64,000 nucleotides of DNA from Clostridium saudiense (GTDB lineage Bacteria > Bacillota > Clostridia > Clostridiales > Clostridiaceae), in assembly GCF_000577815.1 (NCBI RefSeq), contig NZ_CBYM010000002.1, positions 1 to 64,000 of the forward strand, written 5' to 3'. The translations under genes were made by a program, and so were the position numbers. The stretch's first letter is position 1. Each line of letters starts with the position of its first letter. Under the pieces are notes generated by a model, which saw nothing but the letters and a program-made list of their open reading frames with translations, had not been told where the DNA came from and did not search any database. Positions 34,346 through 44,028 of this stretch are shown one piece after another.

Positions 34346-35428
34346 CTATCTATCTAAACATGAGAAACATGGATCTATACTTGCAACTATTAACCCTGCA
34401 TCTGCAATCGTATTATTTTTTAACATAACCGGTACTGTCATTGAATTTTTAAATGTTGGTACATGAATATTAACTCTTCCATTTGTTTGCCCACCGTTTG
34501 TTACTACATAATAAGTTACCTCACCCCTTGGGGCTTCAGTAACACTCATATATTCACCTGCTGGCACCTTAGGTATTTTGTTTCCTAAATTAATAGGGCC
34601 TTCAGGCATTTTATTTAAAGCTTGTTCAATAATTTTTAAACTTTCTTCAATTTCAATTAACCTTACTACAGCCCTCGAAAATACATCTCCACCATTTGCT
34701 AATGCTACATTAAATTCAAAATCTTCATAAGAGTTATATGGCATAGTTTTTCTTACATCAAAATTAACTCCAGATGCTCTTCCATGTGGGCCACATGCCC
34801 CATAATTTAAAGCATCATCTTTTGATAAAACTCCAACGCCTTTAGTTCTAGCAGCTATACTTGAATCTTTCGCATATACATTATAGATATTCTTATATTC
34901 TTTTCTTAATTCAGCTATAATCTTTATTAATGTTTGTTTTTGATCTCCATCTATGTCTCTACGAGATCCACCAATAATATTCATAGCATAGTTGACTCTA
35001 TTACCACTTATAACCTCTAGCATATCCATAATTTTTTCTCTTGACGCAAAACACATCATAAATAATGAATCAAATGCAATTATATGTGCAGCTAATCCCA
35101 ACCATAAATAATGTGAATGTAACCTTTCAAGTTCACTCATAATAACACGAATATATTGACCTCTCTTAGGCACTTCCATACCTGCAATATCTTCTATAGC
35201 TAAACAATAAGTCATTGCATGTGAATGAGAGCAAATTCCACATACTCTTTCAACTAGCGTAATTGTTTGAATAAAATTTCTTGTTTCCGTTAATTTTTCT
35301 ATTCCTCTATGGTTATAACCTATGAATACCTCAGAATCCTTTATAAGTTCTCCTTCAGTAAGAAGCTTAACATGAACTGGCTCTTCTAAAGCTGGATGAT
35401 AAGGACCTAATGGCAAAATATAACTCAT
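34346..35428 (-). CDS. mbhL: [NiFe] hydrogenase large subunit MbhL
   Basis: 360 aa. Both NiFe ligand pairs are present: RVCGICSHSH near residue 63 and DPCFSC at the extreme C-terminus. This separates it from NuoD, which lacks these cysteines. The coding region ends DPCFSCLDR-stop, so no C-terminal peptide is left to be removed. It makes or oxidises H2 at the cytoplasmic face using electrons from MbhJ/N. It follows mbhK by 15 bp. Confidence 0.96.
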   Translation of the reverse strand: MSYILPLGPYHPALEEPVHVKLLTEGELIKDSEVFIGYNHRGIEKLTETRNFIQTITLVERVCGICSHSHAMTYCLAIEDIAGMEVPKRGQYIRVIMSELERLHSHYLWLGLAAHIIAFDSLFMMCFASREKIMDMLEVISGNRVNYAMNIIGGSRRDIDGDQKQTLIKIIAELRKEYKNIYNVYAKDSSIAARTKGVGVLSKDDALNYGACGPHGRASGVNFDVRKTMPYNSYEDFEFNVALANGGDVFSRAVVRLIEIEESLKIIEQALNKMPEGPINLGNKIPKVPAGEYMSVTEAPRGEVTYYVVTNGGQTNGRVNIHVPTFKNSMTVPVMLKNNTIADAGLIVASIDPCFSCLDR

Positions 35429-35443
35429 CCCTTCTTCCCCCTC

Positions 35444-35821
35444 TTATTTATCTTTTAATTTTTTTAATTCATTTAATGGCATTATTAATATTTGCCCCTC
35501 ATCTTCTTTAAATTCTTCAGGCAAGAACAATCTTCCACTAAATATTAATCCTTCAAATTTTAATGGCATCATTTCTTGAATCTCTTCTTCAAACCACTGT
35601 GCACCTTTATATATATTAGTCACAGTTGGTAATATAGTCTCACCTTTAATGTGATAATGTTTCCTAAAATTATCATATTCAAGCGTATACACTACAATAT
35701 TATTTTTATCTTTATCTACGTATCCATTTATAGCTACTAATCTTCCCTGCTTTTCTCTAACATCTTTTACTTTTGAGATAATTTCTTCTTTATTAATCTC
35801 TTCTATTGTAATTTTATTCAT
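35444..35821 (-). CDS. mbhK: MbhK (NuoC-like) subunit
   Basis: 125 aa, homologous to the NuoC/30-kDa family (IKGETILPTVTNIYKGAQWFEEEIQEMM is the key stretch). Structural partner of MbhL. First gene of the operon. The start MNKITIEE follows GGGGAGGTG; a longer frame extends upstream without that site. Confidence 0.9.
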   Translation of the reverse strand: MNKITIEEINKEEIISKVKDVREKQGRLVAINGYVDKDKNNIVVYTLEYDNFRKHYHIKGETILPTVTNIYKGAQWFEEEIQEMMPLKFEGLIFSGRLFLPEEFKEDEGQILIMPLNELKKLKDK

Positions 35822-36070
35822 AAGACACCTCCCCTTGTCTAAAGTAATATTTTTATATTTTTGCATAATTATTACATATGCTTACCTTATATTATACAAG
35901 AGTTTACCTCTTATTTTAATATCATATTCATGTGTTTTAAATTTTATTTTATATTATCTTTCTTTGAATTATTAATTCTATTTTTTGTTTTATATCTATA
36001 ATTTTTATGCTATAATGACAATATAATTATTGTTAACATAGTATAATTTATAATAAAAGGAGTTTTTGCA

Positions 36071-36487
36071 ATGGGTTTCAAAGATAAAATGACAAAATAC
36101 TACTCTGATGCATATATGAATAAATATGGAGATAGAATGACAAGTGTATCTGGTACAGTTTTATCAGTTAAAACTGAAACTAAGAGCTTTCTTGGTATTT
36201 TTAATAGATTACATGTTTGGCTAGTTGTTAAATCTGATGCTGGTAAGCAAATAGCTAAATGTGAATATAAAAGAAATAGATGGTTTAAAAAGCCAGAATT
36301 TATTGACATAAACCAAGGTCACAAAATAATTGTTATGGGTATTAAGGGTGAAAAAGGTAAAGCAAATTCTGAAGTTGTTATAGCTTCAAACATCGCTAAC
36401 TTAACTACTAGAAAAGACCTTCATCCATTTGACCATAGTCAAATAAAAAAAGCAAGACAACAAGCTACTAAAATGAGAACTAGATAA
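36071..36487 (+). CDS. 138-aa soluble protein of unknown function
   Basis: Lys-rich protein with a beta-rich middle (VSGTVLSVKTETKSFLG ... WLVVKSDAGKQIAKCEYK), plausibly an OB- or barrel-like fold, and a basic tail (KKARQQATKMRTR) that could bind nucleic acid. No family recognised. TATAAT at 36011-36016 is a possible -10 box. Divergent from the hydrogenase operon, with its own terminator. Confidence 0.65.
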   Translation: MGFKDKMTKYYSDAYMNKYGDRMTSVSGTVLSVKTETKSFLGIFNRLHVWLVVKSDAGKQIAKCEYKRNRWFKKPEFIDINQGHKIIVMGIKGEKGKANSEVVIASNIANLTTRKDLHPFDHSQIKKARQQATKMRTR

Positions 36488-36489
36488 TC

Positions 36490-36517
36490 AAAAAGAGTCG
36501 AATATACGACTCTTTTT
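36490..36517 (+). terminator. Hairpin terminator
   Basis: AAAAAGAGTCG/CGACTCTTTTT (36490-36500, 36507-36517) followed by T. Confidence 0.92.
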
Positions 36518-36561
36518 TTTATTTCTTATAATATTTCTTTTTAGCCTTTACACTGATAAAA

Positions 36562-39500
36562 CTAAATTGATTCCTCAATTATTATTGGTTTCAACTCTCT
36601 TCTGTGTAAAATATCATACATAATTGGAACTATAAATAAAGTTAAAACAGTAGCATAAGTTAACCCACCAATTGTAACTATAGCCATTGGCTGAATCATA
36701 TCTGCTCCCATTCCAATTCCCATAGCTAAGGTAGATAATCCTAAAATAGTTGTTAATGCAGTCATTAATATTGGTCTAATTCTTGCTTTTCCAGCTTCAA
36801 TTAATGCCTCCTTCTTTTTCATCCCACCTAATCTCAACTGATTTACATAATCTACAAAAACAATACCATTATTAACAACTATTCCTGCAAGCATTAAAAA
36901 ACCTAATATTGAAATCATATTTAATTCAAATCCTGTAATAATTAATGCTAAAAATCCTCCTGTAAATGCAAGTGGAATAGTAAATAGTACTATAAATGGT
37001 GATAGTAAAGACTGAAATTGTGCTACCATAATTAAATATATAAATACTATGGCCATTGCAATCATAAGTATTAAATCCCCAAAAGCTTGTTTCATTGAAT
37101 CACTTTCTCCACCAATTTCAATAGTATACCCTTCAGGCAATTCATATTTATCTATTTCTTTTTCTACAGCTTTACTCACATTTCCTACATTATGTTCTGC
37201 ATCAATAGCTGCACTTACAGTAATAGCTCTAGTTTGATTAATATGATTAATTGAAGATAATCCATTTTCTTCACTAATTGTTGCAATTTCACTTAATGCA
37301 ATTTTTTCTTCATTGCCATTCTTAGTTCCTTTAATTTCAAGATCCTTAATATTATCTCTTTTCAAAGTATTATTACTATCTTTTGCTATTATTACTGGAT
37401 AATCACTAGAATTTATACTTAATGAAGTTGAAGTTGTTTCTAATGATATCTCTTGCGCTACAGCCTGATAAACTTGTGCTACCGTTAATCCATATTCCAT
37501 AGCTTTATTTTTATCAACAGTTATCCTTGTTTCTAAAGAGGTATCTTCTTGTCCATTAGATACTTCAATTGTACCATCTACTTTACTAATTATATCTGCT
37601 ATATCATTAGCTATTTCTTTAATCTTATCTAAATCATCACCTTCAACAGAAAGACTTATTCCAGATCCCCCCAAAGCAGACATATCCATAGTTGAAGTAG
37701 TTACATTAATTTCACAATTTAAATCTTTTGTTTTATCTTCAATTAATTTCCCAACCTCTTTGCTTGATAGTTTTTTATCATCTTTTAAAATTACATAAAG
37801 TGAAATTGATTTACTATCTCCTCCACCCATTAAGCTCATAGAACTTGAATTTTGCATTGCCCCTATAGTATCAACATCATCAATTTCAGAAATCCTATCA
37901 ATAATTGTATTACTCATCTCTCTTAAATCAGTAGTTTTTGTATCATTATCCATAGTCATACTAACAGAAATTTGAGTACTATCCATTTCAGGCATAAGAG
38001 AACTTCCTCGTGATATTGAAATTACTGTACTACTAACAAGTAATACAACAACCAAAATTAGAAATATTGGCTTATATCTTAATGCAAATTTAAGTGCTTT
38101 ACTATATATTTTTATAAATTTATTAAAAAATTTGTGCTCTTTTTCCACTGTTGTTTTAAGCATCGTAGATGACATAGTAGGTACTAATGTTAATGCTACA
38201 ATTAAGCTGGCTATTAACGAATATGCTATAGTTAATCCCATATCAGTAAATAACTGCCTAGATATACCTTCAGTAAATACTATAGGTAAAAATACACAAA
38301 TGGTAGTTAATGTTGATGCTAAAATTGCTCCTGCAACTTGAGTTGATCCCTTAACAGCTGCTTGAATTGCTGGCATACCTTCATTTCTTAATCTATATAT
38401 GTTTTCTATAACAACAATACTGTTATCAACTAACATACCAACACCTAATGCTAAACCAGCTAATGATATAACATTCATTGTTACACCGCTAAAATACATC
38501 ATTACTAATGCAAATAATAAACTTATTGGAATACTAAAAGCAATAATTATTGTTGGTTTTATATTTCTTAAAAACAGTAATAATATAATTATTGCTAATA
38601 TACCACCTAAAATTAAATTGCTTAATACAGAATGAATAACGATATTAATATATATTCCTTGGTCTTCTAGTGCTGTAATATGCATATCCTGATTATTTTT
38701 TTGTAATTCCTCTATTGTATCATTAATTTTATTGGATACTTCTGATGTAGAGTAGGTGCTTTGCTTTTGAAAAGATAATATTATTCCATCATTGCCATTT
38801 ATCTTAGCATACATTTCATCCGAGTTATCTGTATATGAAACTTCAGCAATATCCTTTAAATATATATCTCCTACTCCTTCAACATCAATATTAAATAATA
38901 AAAGATTTTCTAACTCCTCTAATGAAGTTAATTCATCTCCTACTTTAACCAAATATTTTTCTTCATCTTCTTGAATGTATCCTGCTGGCATTGAAAAATT
39001 TTCTGCCTTTAGAATATTTGATATAGTTGATGCCGAAAGTGCTTCTCCTATACCTGCATTCTTATATACTTCATCCCTTGAAGCTTCGAATTCTTTTATG
39101 CTTTTGTTTAGTTCTGCTTCACTATTTGTAAGTTGTGCAGAAGCTTTACTTAATTCTTGATTTAAAGTTAACTTACCTAATTCTAGTTCTTTTTCCTTAT
39201 CAGCTAATCCTGTAAGTTGTGTTTCTAATTCACCCTTTTTAGTAGTAATCTCTGAAATTCCTGAATTAATTGCCTCTAACCCACTAGTTAATTCATTTAG
39301 TAATTCTTGCTCCTTTTCAGATATTTCAATTCCTACTCCTTGTTGTGATTCTAAGAACTTGTCCAACAAGTTCTTTTTCTGTTCTATATCAGCCTTTTGA
39401 TTTTCTAAATCATTTTGAGCTAATAATAAGCTATTAATTGCTTCAATTAATTGTGTTTTACCACTTTCTAAAGCTGCACTTGCTTCTGCAAGCTGTGCTG

Positions 39501-40206
39501 TTTGCTCTTTTCCCTGAGTTTCTAACTGATTCTTTCCTGATTCTAATTGATTCTTTGCATCATCTAATTGTGCTTTTCCTTCTGCTAACTTTTCATCAAC
39601 ACTAGCAAGCACCTTATTATTAATTGAATCAATTTTTTCTTGATTTAATTGGATCTTTATTTTTTCTTCCACTAACCCTGTTGAATTTACTGACGCTACC
39701 CCATCAATTTTTTCAAAGGCCGGAATAACTGTTTCATTTACAATCTTAGTTACTTCCTTTGTATCTAATCCATTAACATCTATGCTTGCAACCATTATAG
39801 GTAACATATCTGGATTCATCTTCATTACCATAGGTGATTGAACATCATCATCAAACTGAGCTTGAGCTAAGTCAATGTAACTATTCATTTCAATTAAGAT
39901 ACTATCCATATTAACACTTTGTTCAAACTCTAAAATTATAATACTTGAATTTTCACTAGAAATACTATTTATATTCTTAACTCCACTTGTTGTTGCAAGT
40001 GATTGTTCTAGTGGCTTAGTAACTGCAAGTTCTACCTTTTCAGGGCTTGCCCCTGGATATGTTGTCATAACAACAACATATGGTAAGTCCATACTCGGCA
40101 ATAAATCGGTAGTCATTTTTGTAAATGATATTACGCCTAGTAATACAACTAATATTACTGAAACGAAAACTGTAAATGGTTTTTTAACACTAAATTTTGA
40201 AAGCAT
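36562..40206 (-). CDS. RND-family (HAE1-type) efflux transporter with inserted coiled coil
   Basis: 1214 aa, 12 membrane segments in two repeats, each with a large outside loop, as in AcrB/SwrC. Signature stretches are MNVISLAGLALGVGMLVDNSIVV and NMISILGFLMLAGIVVNNGIVF. Between residues about 195 and 385 the first outside loop contains long heptad-rich coiled coils (EKLAEGKAQLDDAKNQLESG and similar), which are absent from AcrB. It probably exports lipids, peptides or drugs. No TolC-like channel or adaptor gene is adjacent, as expected for a Gram-positive. Confidence 0.92.
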   Translation of the reverse strand: MLSKFSVKKPFTVFVSVILVVLLGVISFTKMTTDLLPSMDLPYVVVMTTYPGASPEKVELAVTKPLEQSLATTSGVKNINSISSENSSIIILEFEQSVNMDSILIEMNSYIDLAQAQFDDDVQSPMVMKMNPDMLPIMVASIDVNGLDTKEVTKIVNETVIPAFEKIDGVASVNSTGLVEEKIKIQLNQEKIDSINNKVLASVDEKLAEGKAQLDDAKNQLESGKNQLETQGKEQTAQLAEASAALESGKTQLIEAINSLLLAQNDLENQKADIEQKKNLLDKFLESQQGVGIEISEKEQELLNELTSGLEAINSGISEITTKKGELETQLTGLADKEKELELGKLTLNQELSKASAQLTNSEAELNKSIKEFEASRDEVYKNAGIGEALSASTISNILKAENFSMPAGYIQEDEEKYLVKVGDELTSLEELENLLLFNIDVEGVGDIYLKDIAEVSYTDNSDEMYAKINGNDGIILSFQKQSTYSTSEVSNKINDTIEELQKNNQDMHITALEDQGIYINIVIHSVLSNLILGGILAIIILLLFLRNIKPTIIIAFSIPISLLFALVMMYFSGVTMNVISLAGLALGVGMLVDNSIVVIENIYRLRNEGMPAIQAAVKGSTQVAGAILASTLTTICVFLPIVFTEGISRQLFTDMGLTIAYSLIASLIVALTLVPTMSSTMLKTTVEKEHKFFNKFIKIYSKALKFALRYKPIFLILVVVLLVSSTVISISRGSSLMPEMDSTQISVSMTMDNDTKTTDLREMSNTIIDRISEIDDVDTIGAMQNSSSMSLMGGGDSKSISLYVILKDDKKLSSKEVGKLIEDKTKDLNCEINVTTSTMDMSALGGSGISLSVEGDDLDKIKEIANDIADIISKVDGTIEVSNGQEDTSLETRITVDKNKAMEYGLTVAQVYQAVAQEISLETTSTSLSINSSDYPVIIAKDSNNTLKRDNIKDLEIKGTKNGNEEKIALSEIATISEENGLSSINHINQTRAITVSAAIDAEHNVGNVSKAVEKEIDKYELPEGYTIEIGGESDSMKQAFGDLILMIAMAIVFIYLIMVAQFQSLLSPFIVLFTIPLAFTGGFLALIITGFELNMISILGFLMLAGIVVNNGIVFVDYVNQLRLGGMKKKEALIEAGKARIRPILMTALTTILGLSTLAMGIGMGADMIQPMAIVTIGGLTYATVLTLFIVPIMYDILHRRELKPIIIEESI

Positions 40207-40290
40207 TATTACCCTCCTATTATTGGCATATTAAGTTAATTTTAACTTTACAGCACAATAATTTCAAGGAAGTTACTAATTTATAACTAT

Positions 40291-40851
40291 TTATTTACAA
40301 TTTTCACATTTGAAATCTTTTCCACTTTCGTTTACTGTTCCACTATTAATTATTTTACTTCTAGCTAAAGTTCTACATGTACTCTTAGAATGATATGTTT
40401 TTCCATTAGGTGTCCAATATACAATCTCTTCTTGATTTAATAAATTATCATTATTTTCATCTATTAAATCAAGTATGTTGCTTTCTTCACTTTCTACGCA
40501 AGTTTTCTCTTCACCTTTTTCGTTAATTTCTACATTTATTTCATCATGCTCAATTTCTTTTACTTTTATTTCATTTTCTTGTGCTTCTATTTGACTTTCT
40601 TTTAAATCATTCTCATTTTCTATTAATATACTATTATGTAAATTATCTTTCTCTTTATTAATATGTCTTTCTTTAATACTTTCTTCTCTATTATCTATCT
40701 TACTATCTTTATCTTTATTTTTATCTTCTTTAAAAATTCCTAAAGGTAAAAACTTTACTACCTGTACTTTAAAACTTCCTCTTAAAATTTCATTTCCATA
40801 CATAACTATAACAATTAGTACTATTACTAAAAATATTATAAATACAGCCAT
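40291..40851 (-). CDS. Membrane-anchored acidic protein with C-terminal cysteine domain
   Basis: 186 aa. One N-terminal membrane helix (residues 1-21), then a very charged, Glu/Lys/Asn/Asp-rich middle, then the C-terminal domain YWTPNGKTYHSKSTCRTLARSK ... CENCK. This tail resembles the small zinc-binding domain at the C-termini of many Gram-positive proteins. Start MAVFIIF follows AGGAGAAAAGTAT. Role unknown, perhaps a scaffold near the efflux pump. Confidence 0.75.
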   Translation of the reverse strand: MAVFIIFLVIVLIVIVMYGNEILRGSFKVQVVKFLPLGIFKEDKNKDKDSKIDNREESIKERHINKEKDNLHNSILIENENDLKESQIEAQENEIKVKEIEHDEINVEINEKGEEKTCVESEESNILDLIDENNDNLLNQEEIVYWTPNGKTYHSKSTCRTLARSKIINSGTVNESGKDFKCENCK

Positions 40852-40993
40852 ATACTTTTCTCCTAACATAATTATCTTATAAACTCTACTTCGACATTAA
40901 ATAAAATTATTCTCTCTTATTATTATATAAAATATATAATACTTTTAAATAGTTTTTTCTTTCTTTTATATATAAATCTTTTAATATCTACTA

Positions 40994-41033
40994 AAAATTA
41001 AAAGAACTACCCTACAGTAGTTCTTTTAATTTT
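40994..41033. terminator. 17-bp hairpin terminator
   Basis: Perfect 17-bp stem (40994-41010, 41017-41033) with a 6-nt loop and AT-rich flanks on both sides, between minus-strand genes. It likely ends the thiI transcript. Confidence 0.85.
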
Positions 41034-41112
41034 ATTAATGTATTCTTCTCACGATTTTATAAATGACTATATTTTTCATTATAATTAAAGGTTTATATGC
41101 ACATATGCCAAA

Positions 41113-42270
41113 CTAAAATACCACTAATTCAGTTCCTTCAATTGCCTTATTAACCATTTCTTCTACATCAAGAACAGATTCAGCTTTTCTCATAGCTTCT
41201 AACTGTGGCTTAGTTTTAGGATGTTTTGGAACAAATATTGTACAACAATCTTCATATGGTAATATTGAAGTATCATATGTACCTATTTCCTTGGCAATAT
41301 CCATTATATCTCCTTTATCCATGGCAATTAATGGTCTAAATACAGGTCTATCAGCGCAATCAGTACTAACTATTAAACCTTCCATAGTTTGACTTGCTAC
41401 TTGCCCAATACTTTCTCCACTTGAAATTGATTGTACTCCATACTTTTCAGCTAAAGTACATGCACATCTCATCATGAATCTTCTCATTAATATAGTTAAT
41501 TCATCTTGTCTGCATTTTTCCATTATATCTAATTGGATTTCTGTAAATGGAACTATGTATAAATTAACTCTTTCTGTATAATTTGAAAGTATTTTAGCTA
41601 ATTCCTTAACCTTATCCTTGGCTCTCTCTGAAGTATATGGATGACTGTGATAATATACACAATTTAACTCTACTCCTCTTCTAGCCATTAAATATCCAGC
41701 TACTGGAGAATCAATCCCACCTGATAGCATTAACATAGTGCTACCATTCATTCCATATGGTAATCCCCCAACACCTTTTATTTTATCTTTGCTTGTAAAT
41801 ACATATGCCTTTTCTCTTATTTCTATATTTACTAAACATTCAGGGTTTTTAACATCTACATCTAAACCTTCACCAAAGTGATGAAGTACATAGCCACCAA
41901 CATCTCTTGATGTTTCAATAGAGTTTAATTGGAACTTTTTATTTGCTCTATTAGTTTCAATTTTAAATGTTTTAGGATTAGCTTCCTTAACTTTTTTTAA
42001 TGCTTCTTCTTTAATGGCAGTTAAATCTCTTTCTACTTGAGTAACTATACAAACTTCTGCAACACCAAATACTTTTCTTACTCTTTCTACTGCTGCTTCT
42101 ATATCATCAGCTTTTATAAAGCCTCTACCTTGATCTGTTACAAATTCAAATTGTAATCCTGAAAGCTTTTTTTCTATATTTTCCTTTAACTTTCTTTCAA
42201 ATTTCCCTCTATTTAATCCTTTTAAAAATATTTCTGAAGCATACTTCACTAAAATTAACTTATTATTCAT
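41113..42270 (-). CDS. thiI: tRNA 4-thiouridine/thiazole sulfurtransferase ThiI
   Basis: 385 aa: ferredoxin-like/THUMP part at the N-terminus, then the PP-loop adenylating domain (SGGIDSPVAGYLMARRG at about residue 183). The rhodanese domain of the E. coli enzyme is absent, as in many Firmicutes; sulfur would come straight from the cysteine desulfurase encoded upstream. Its start overlaps the desulfurase stop by 4 bp (ATGA), so the two are co-translated. Confidence 0.95.
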   Translation of the reverse strand: MNNKLILVKYASEIFLKGLNRGKFERKLKENIEKKLSGLQFEFVTDQGRGFIKADDIEAAVERVRKVFGVAEVCIVTQVERDLTAIKEEALKKVKEANPKTFKIETNRANKKFQLNSIETSRDVGGYVLHHFGEGLDVDVKNPECLVNIEIREKAYVFTSKDKIKGVGGLPYGMNGSTMLMLSGGIDSPVAGYLMARRGVELNCVYYHSHPYTSERAKDKVKELAKILSNYTERVNLYIVPFTEIQLDIMEKCRQDELTILMRRFMMRCACTLAEKYGVQSISSGESIGQVASQTMEGLIVSTDCADRPVFRPLIAMDKGDIMDIAKEIGTYDTSILPYEDCCTIFVPKHPKTKPQLEAMRKAESVLDVEEMVNKAIEGTELVVF

Positions 42271-43409
42271 CTTTTTACTCTCCTTAAAAACATTAATGAC
42301 TTTTTCAAAACATTAATTGTATAATCTACTTCTTCTTTTGTATTTTCATATGAGAAAGAAAACCTAATAGCTGATTCCACTTCTTTGTTAGTTAACCCTA
42401 GAGCCTTTATTACGTAACTTCCATGAGCCGCACTAGTTTTAGACGTGCATGCTGATCCGGTTGCTACAAAAATATTTTCCTCTTCTAATAAATGCAATAA
42501 CACTTCAGCTCTAACTCCTAAAAATGAAACATTTAAAATATAAGGGCTATAGCCATCAATCTTGCTATTTATTCTAATATCCTTAATTTCTTCTAATCTT
42601 TCAATAAAATATTTTTTTAACTCTAAAGTTTTATCGTATCTTTCATCCATATTCTCAAAAGTAATTTTAGAAGCCTTTTCAAATCCTATTATTGCTGGTA
42701 AGTTTTCTGTTCCTGCTCTATAACCTTTTTCCTGTCCACCACCAGAAATTAAAGAATTTAATACAATGCCTTTTTTTATATAAACAAATCCTGCACCCTT
42801 TGGTCCATGAATTTTATGCGCTGCTGTTGTTAAAAAATCAATTTTAGCTTTATTAACATCAATAGGTAATTTTCCATAAGCTTGAACTGCATCTACATGA
42901 AATTTAGCTCTTGAACTTCTTTCTTTAATTAAATTTCCTATTGCTTCAAGATCTTGAACAACACCTATCTCATTATTAACATGCATAATTGATACTAAAA
43001 CTGTATCTTTATTAATAGCTTCTTCTAAATCTTCTAATGAAATTCTTCCTTCACTATCAACATCTAAATATGTAATTTTAACACCTTTCTCTTCTAGATA
43101 TTTACACGTACTAATTATTGAATGATGCTCAAAAGCAGTCGTTATTAGATGATGACCTGGTTTTAATAAACCTTTTAATATAAGGTTATTACCTTCACTT
43201 CCACCAGAGGTAAAGTAAATTTCATCTTTATTGCATTTAATGGTAGATGCAAAATACTCTCTAGCTTCATTTAATCGCTTTTCACATTTCATTCCAATTT
43301 TATGTAATGATGATGGATTGCCAAAGTACTCTTTCATACCTTTGCTTACTTCATCTATAACTTCATCATAAGGCATAGTAGTAGCACTATTATCAAAATA
43401 TACATTCAT
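42267..43409 (-). CDS. iscS: Cysteine desulfurase (IscS/NifS family)
   Basis: 380 aa PLP enzyme. PLP lysine in TTAAHKIHGPKGAGF; the catalytic cysteine loop is GSACTSKTSAAHG. It takes sulfur from cysteine for ThiI and probably for other acceptors. The start is at MNVYFDNSATT, 5 nt after GGAGTGATTG; a TTG two codons upstream is not needed. The leader contains an 8-bp hairpin (43477-43484, 43495-43502). Confidence 0.94.
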   Translation of the reverse strand: MNVYFDNSATTMPYDEVIDEVSKGMKEYFGNPSSLHKIGMKCEKRLNEAREYFASTIKCNKDEIYFTSGGSEGNNLILKGLLKPGHHLITTAFEHHSIISTCKYLEEKGVKITYLDVDSEGRISLEDLEEAINKDTVLVSIMHVNNEIGVVQDLEAIGNLIKERSSRAKFHVDAVQAYGKLPIDVNKAKIDFLTTAAHKIHGPKGAGFVYIKKGIVLNSLISGGGQEKGYRAGTENLPAIIGFEKASKITFENMDERYDKTLELKKYFIERLEEIKDIRINSKIDGYSPYILNVSFLGVRAEVLLHLLEEENIFVATGSACTSKTSAAHGSYVIKALGLTNKEVESAIRFSFSYENTKEEVDYTINVLKKSLMFLRRVKR

Positions 43410-43534
43410 TGACAATCACTCCTTTCTTTTAGTATTTACATCATAAGTTAAGTTTAACAGTTTATAAATTGAAGTTACAACTTTCACATTAGAAAAAGTT
43501 GTTTCATATTAATTTTACATTCTATCAAAATAAA

Positions 43535-43573
43535 CCTCTTAGGTCAATCTAATATTCAGAATGACCTAAGAGG
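43535..43573 (-). terminator. Terminator of the threonine operon
   Basis: 12-bp stem CCTCTTAGGTCA with its complement (43535-43546, 43562-43573), 15-nt loop, T-rich exit on the minus strand. Confidence 0.88.
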
Positions 43574-43588
43574 CTATTATATTATATT

Positions 43589-44026
43589 TTATTCCATAGC
43601 TATAAATTCTACTCTATCTACATATTCTAGACTTTTTAAATCTTCTAGCATTTCACTTAATTCAATTTTCATTGATGATATATCAATAGTTAAACTTAAA
43701 TTAGCTAAATTATTAATTGGAATACCTTGATCAATTGTTAGTATATTTCCATCATGCTCTGAAATAAAGTTAAGTATATTTGAAAGAACTCCCTTTTGAT
43801 GCCCAATTATCATATTAAAAGTTGCCTTTCTCCCATTAGACATTTGAGAAAACTCAAACACATAATCCTTATACTTATAATAAACACTTCTGCTTATTCC
43901 AGCTAACTTAGTAGCTTCAGTTACTTCTTTTACCTTACCTTCTTGTAAGATTTTTTTTGTTGTAATCACTTTTTCATATACTTCTGGCAAAACCTTTTTA
44001 TCAATAACTAAATAGTCTCCGTTCAT
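43589..44026 (-). CDS. ACT-domain protein (PheB/UPF0735-like)
   Basis: 145 aa: N-terminal helix-turn-helix-like part with KLAGISRSVYYKYKD, then a C-terminal ACT domain (NMIIGHQKGVLSNILNFISE). UPF0735 proteins often sit with threonine or phenylalanine genes and may sense amino acids. Last gene of the thrC-thrB unit, 2 bp after thrB. Confidence 0.85.
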   Translation of the reverse strand: MNGDYLVIDKKVLPEVYEKVITTKKILQEGKVKEVTEATKLAGISRSVYYKYKDYVFEFSQMSNGRKATFNMIIGHQKGVLSNILNFISEHDGNILTIDQGIPINNLANLSLTIDISSMKIELSEMLEDLKSLEYVDRVEFIAME

Positions 44027-44028
44027 GC

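Noticed and set aside
38132..39160. Several plus-strand frames opposite the RND transporter gene
   Set aside because: All lie antisense to one long, well-supported gene, with low-complexity Ser/Ile/Asn content.
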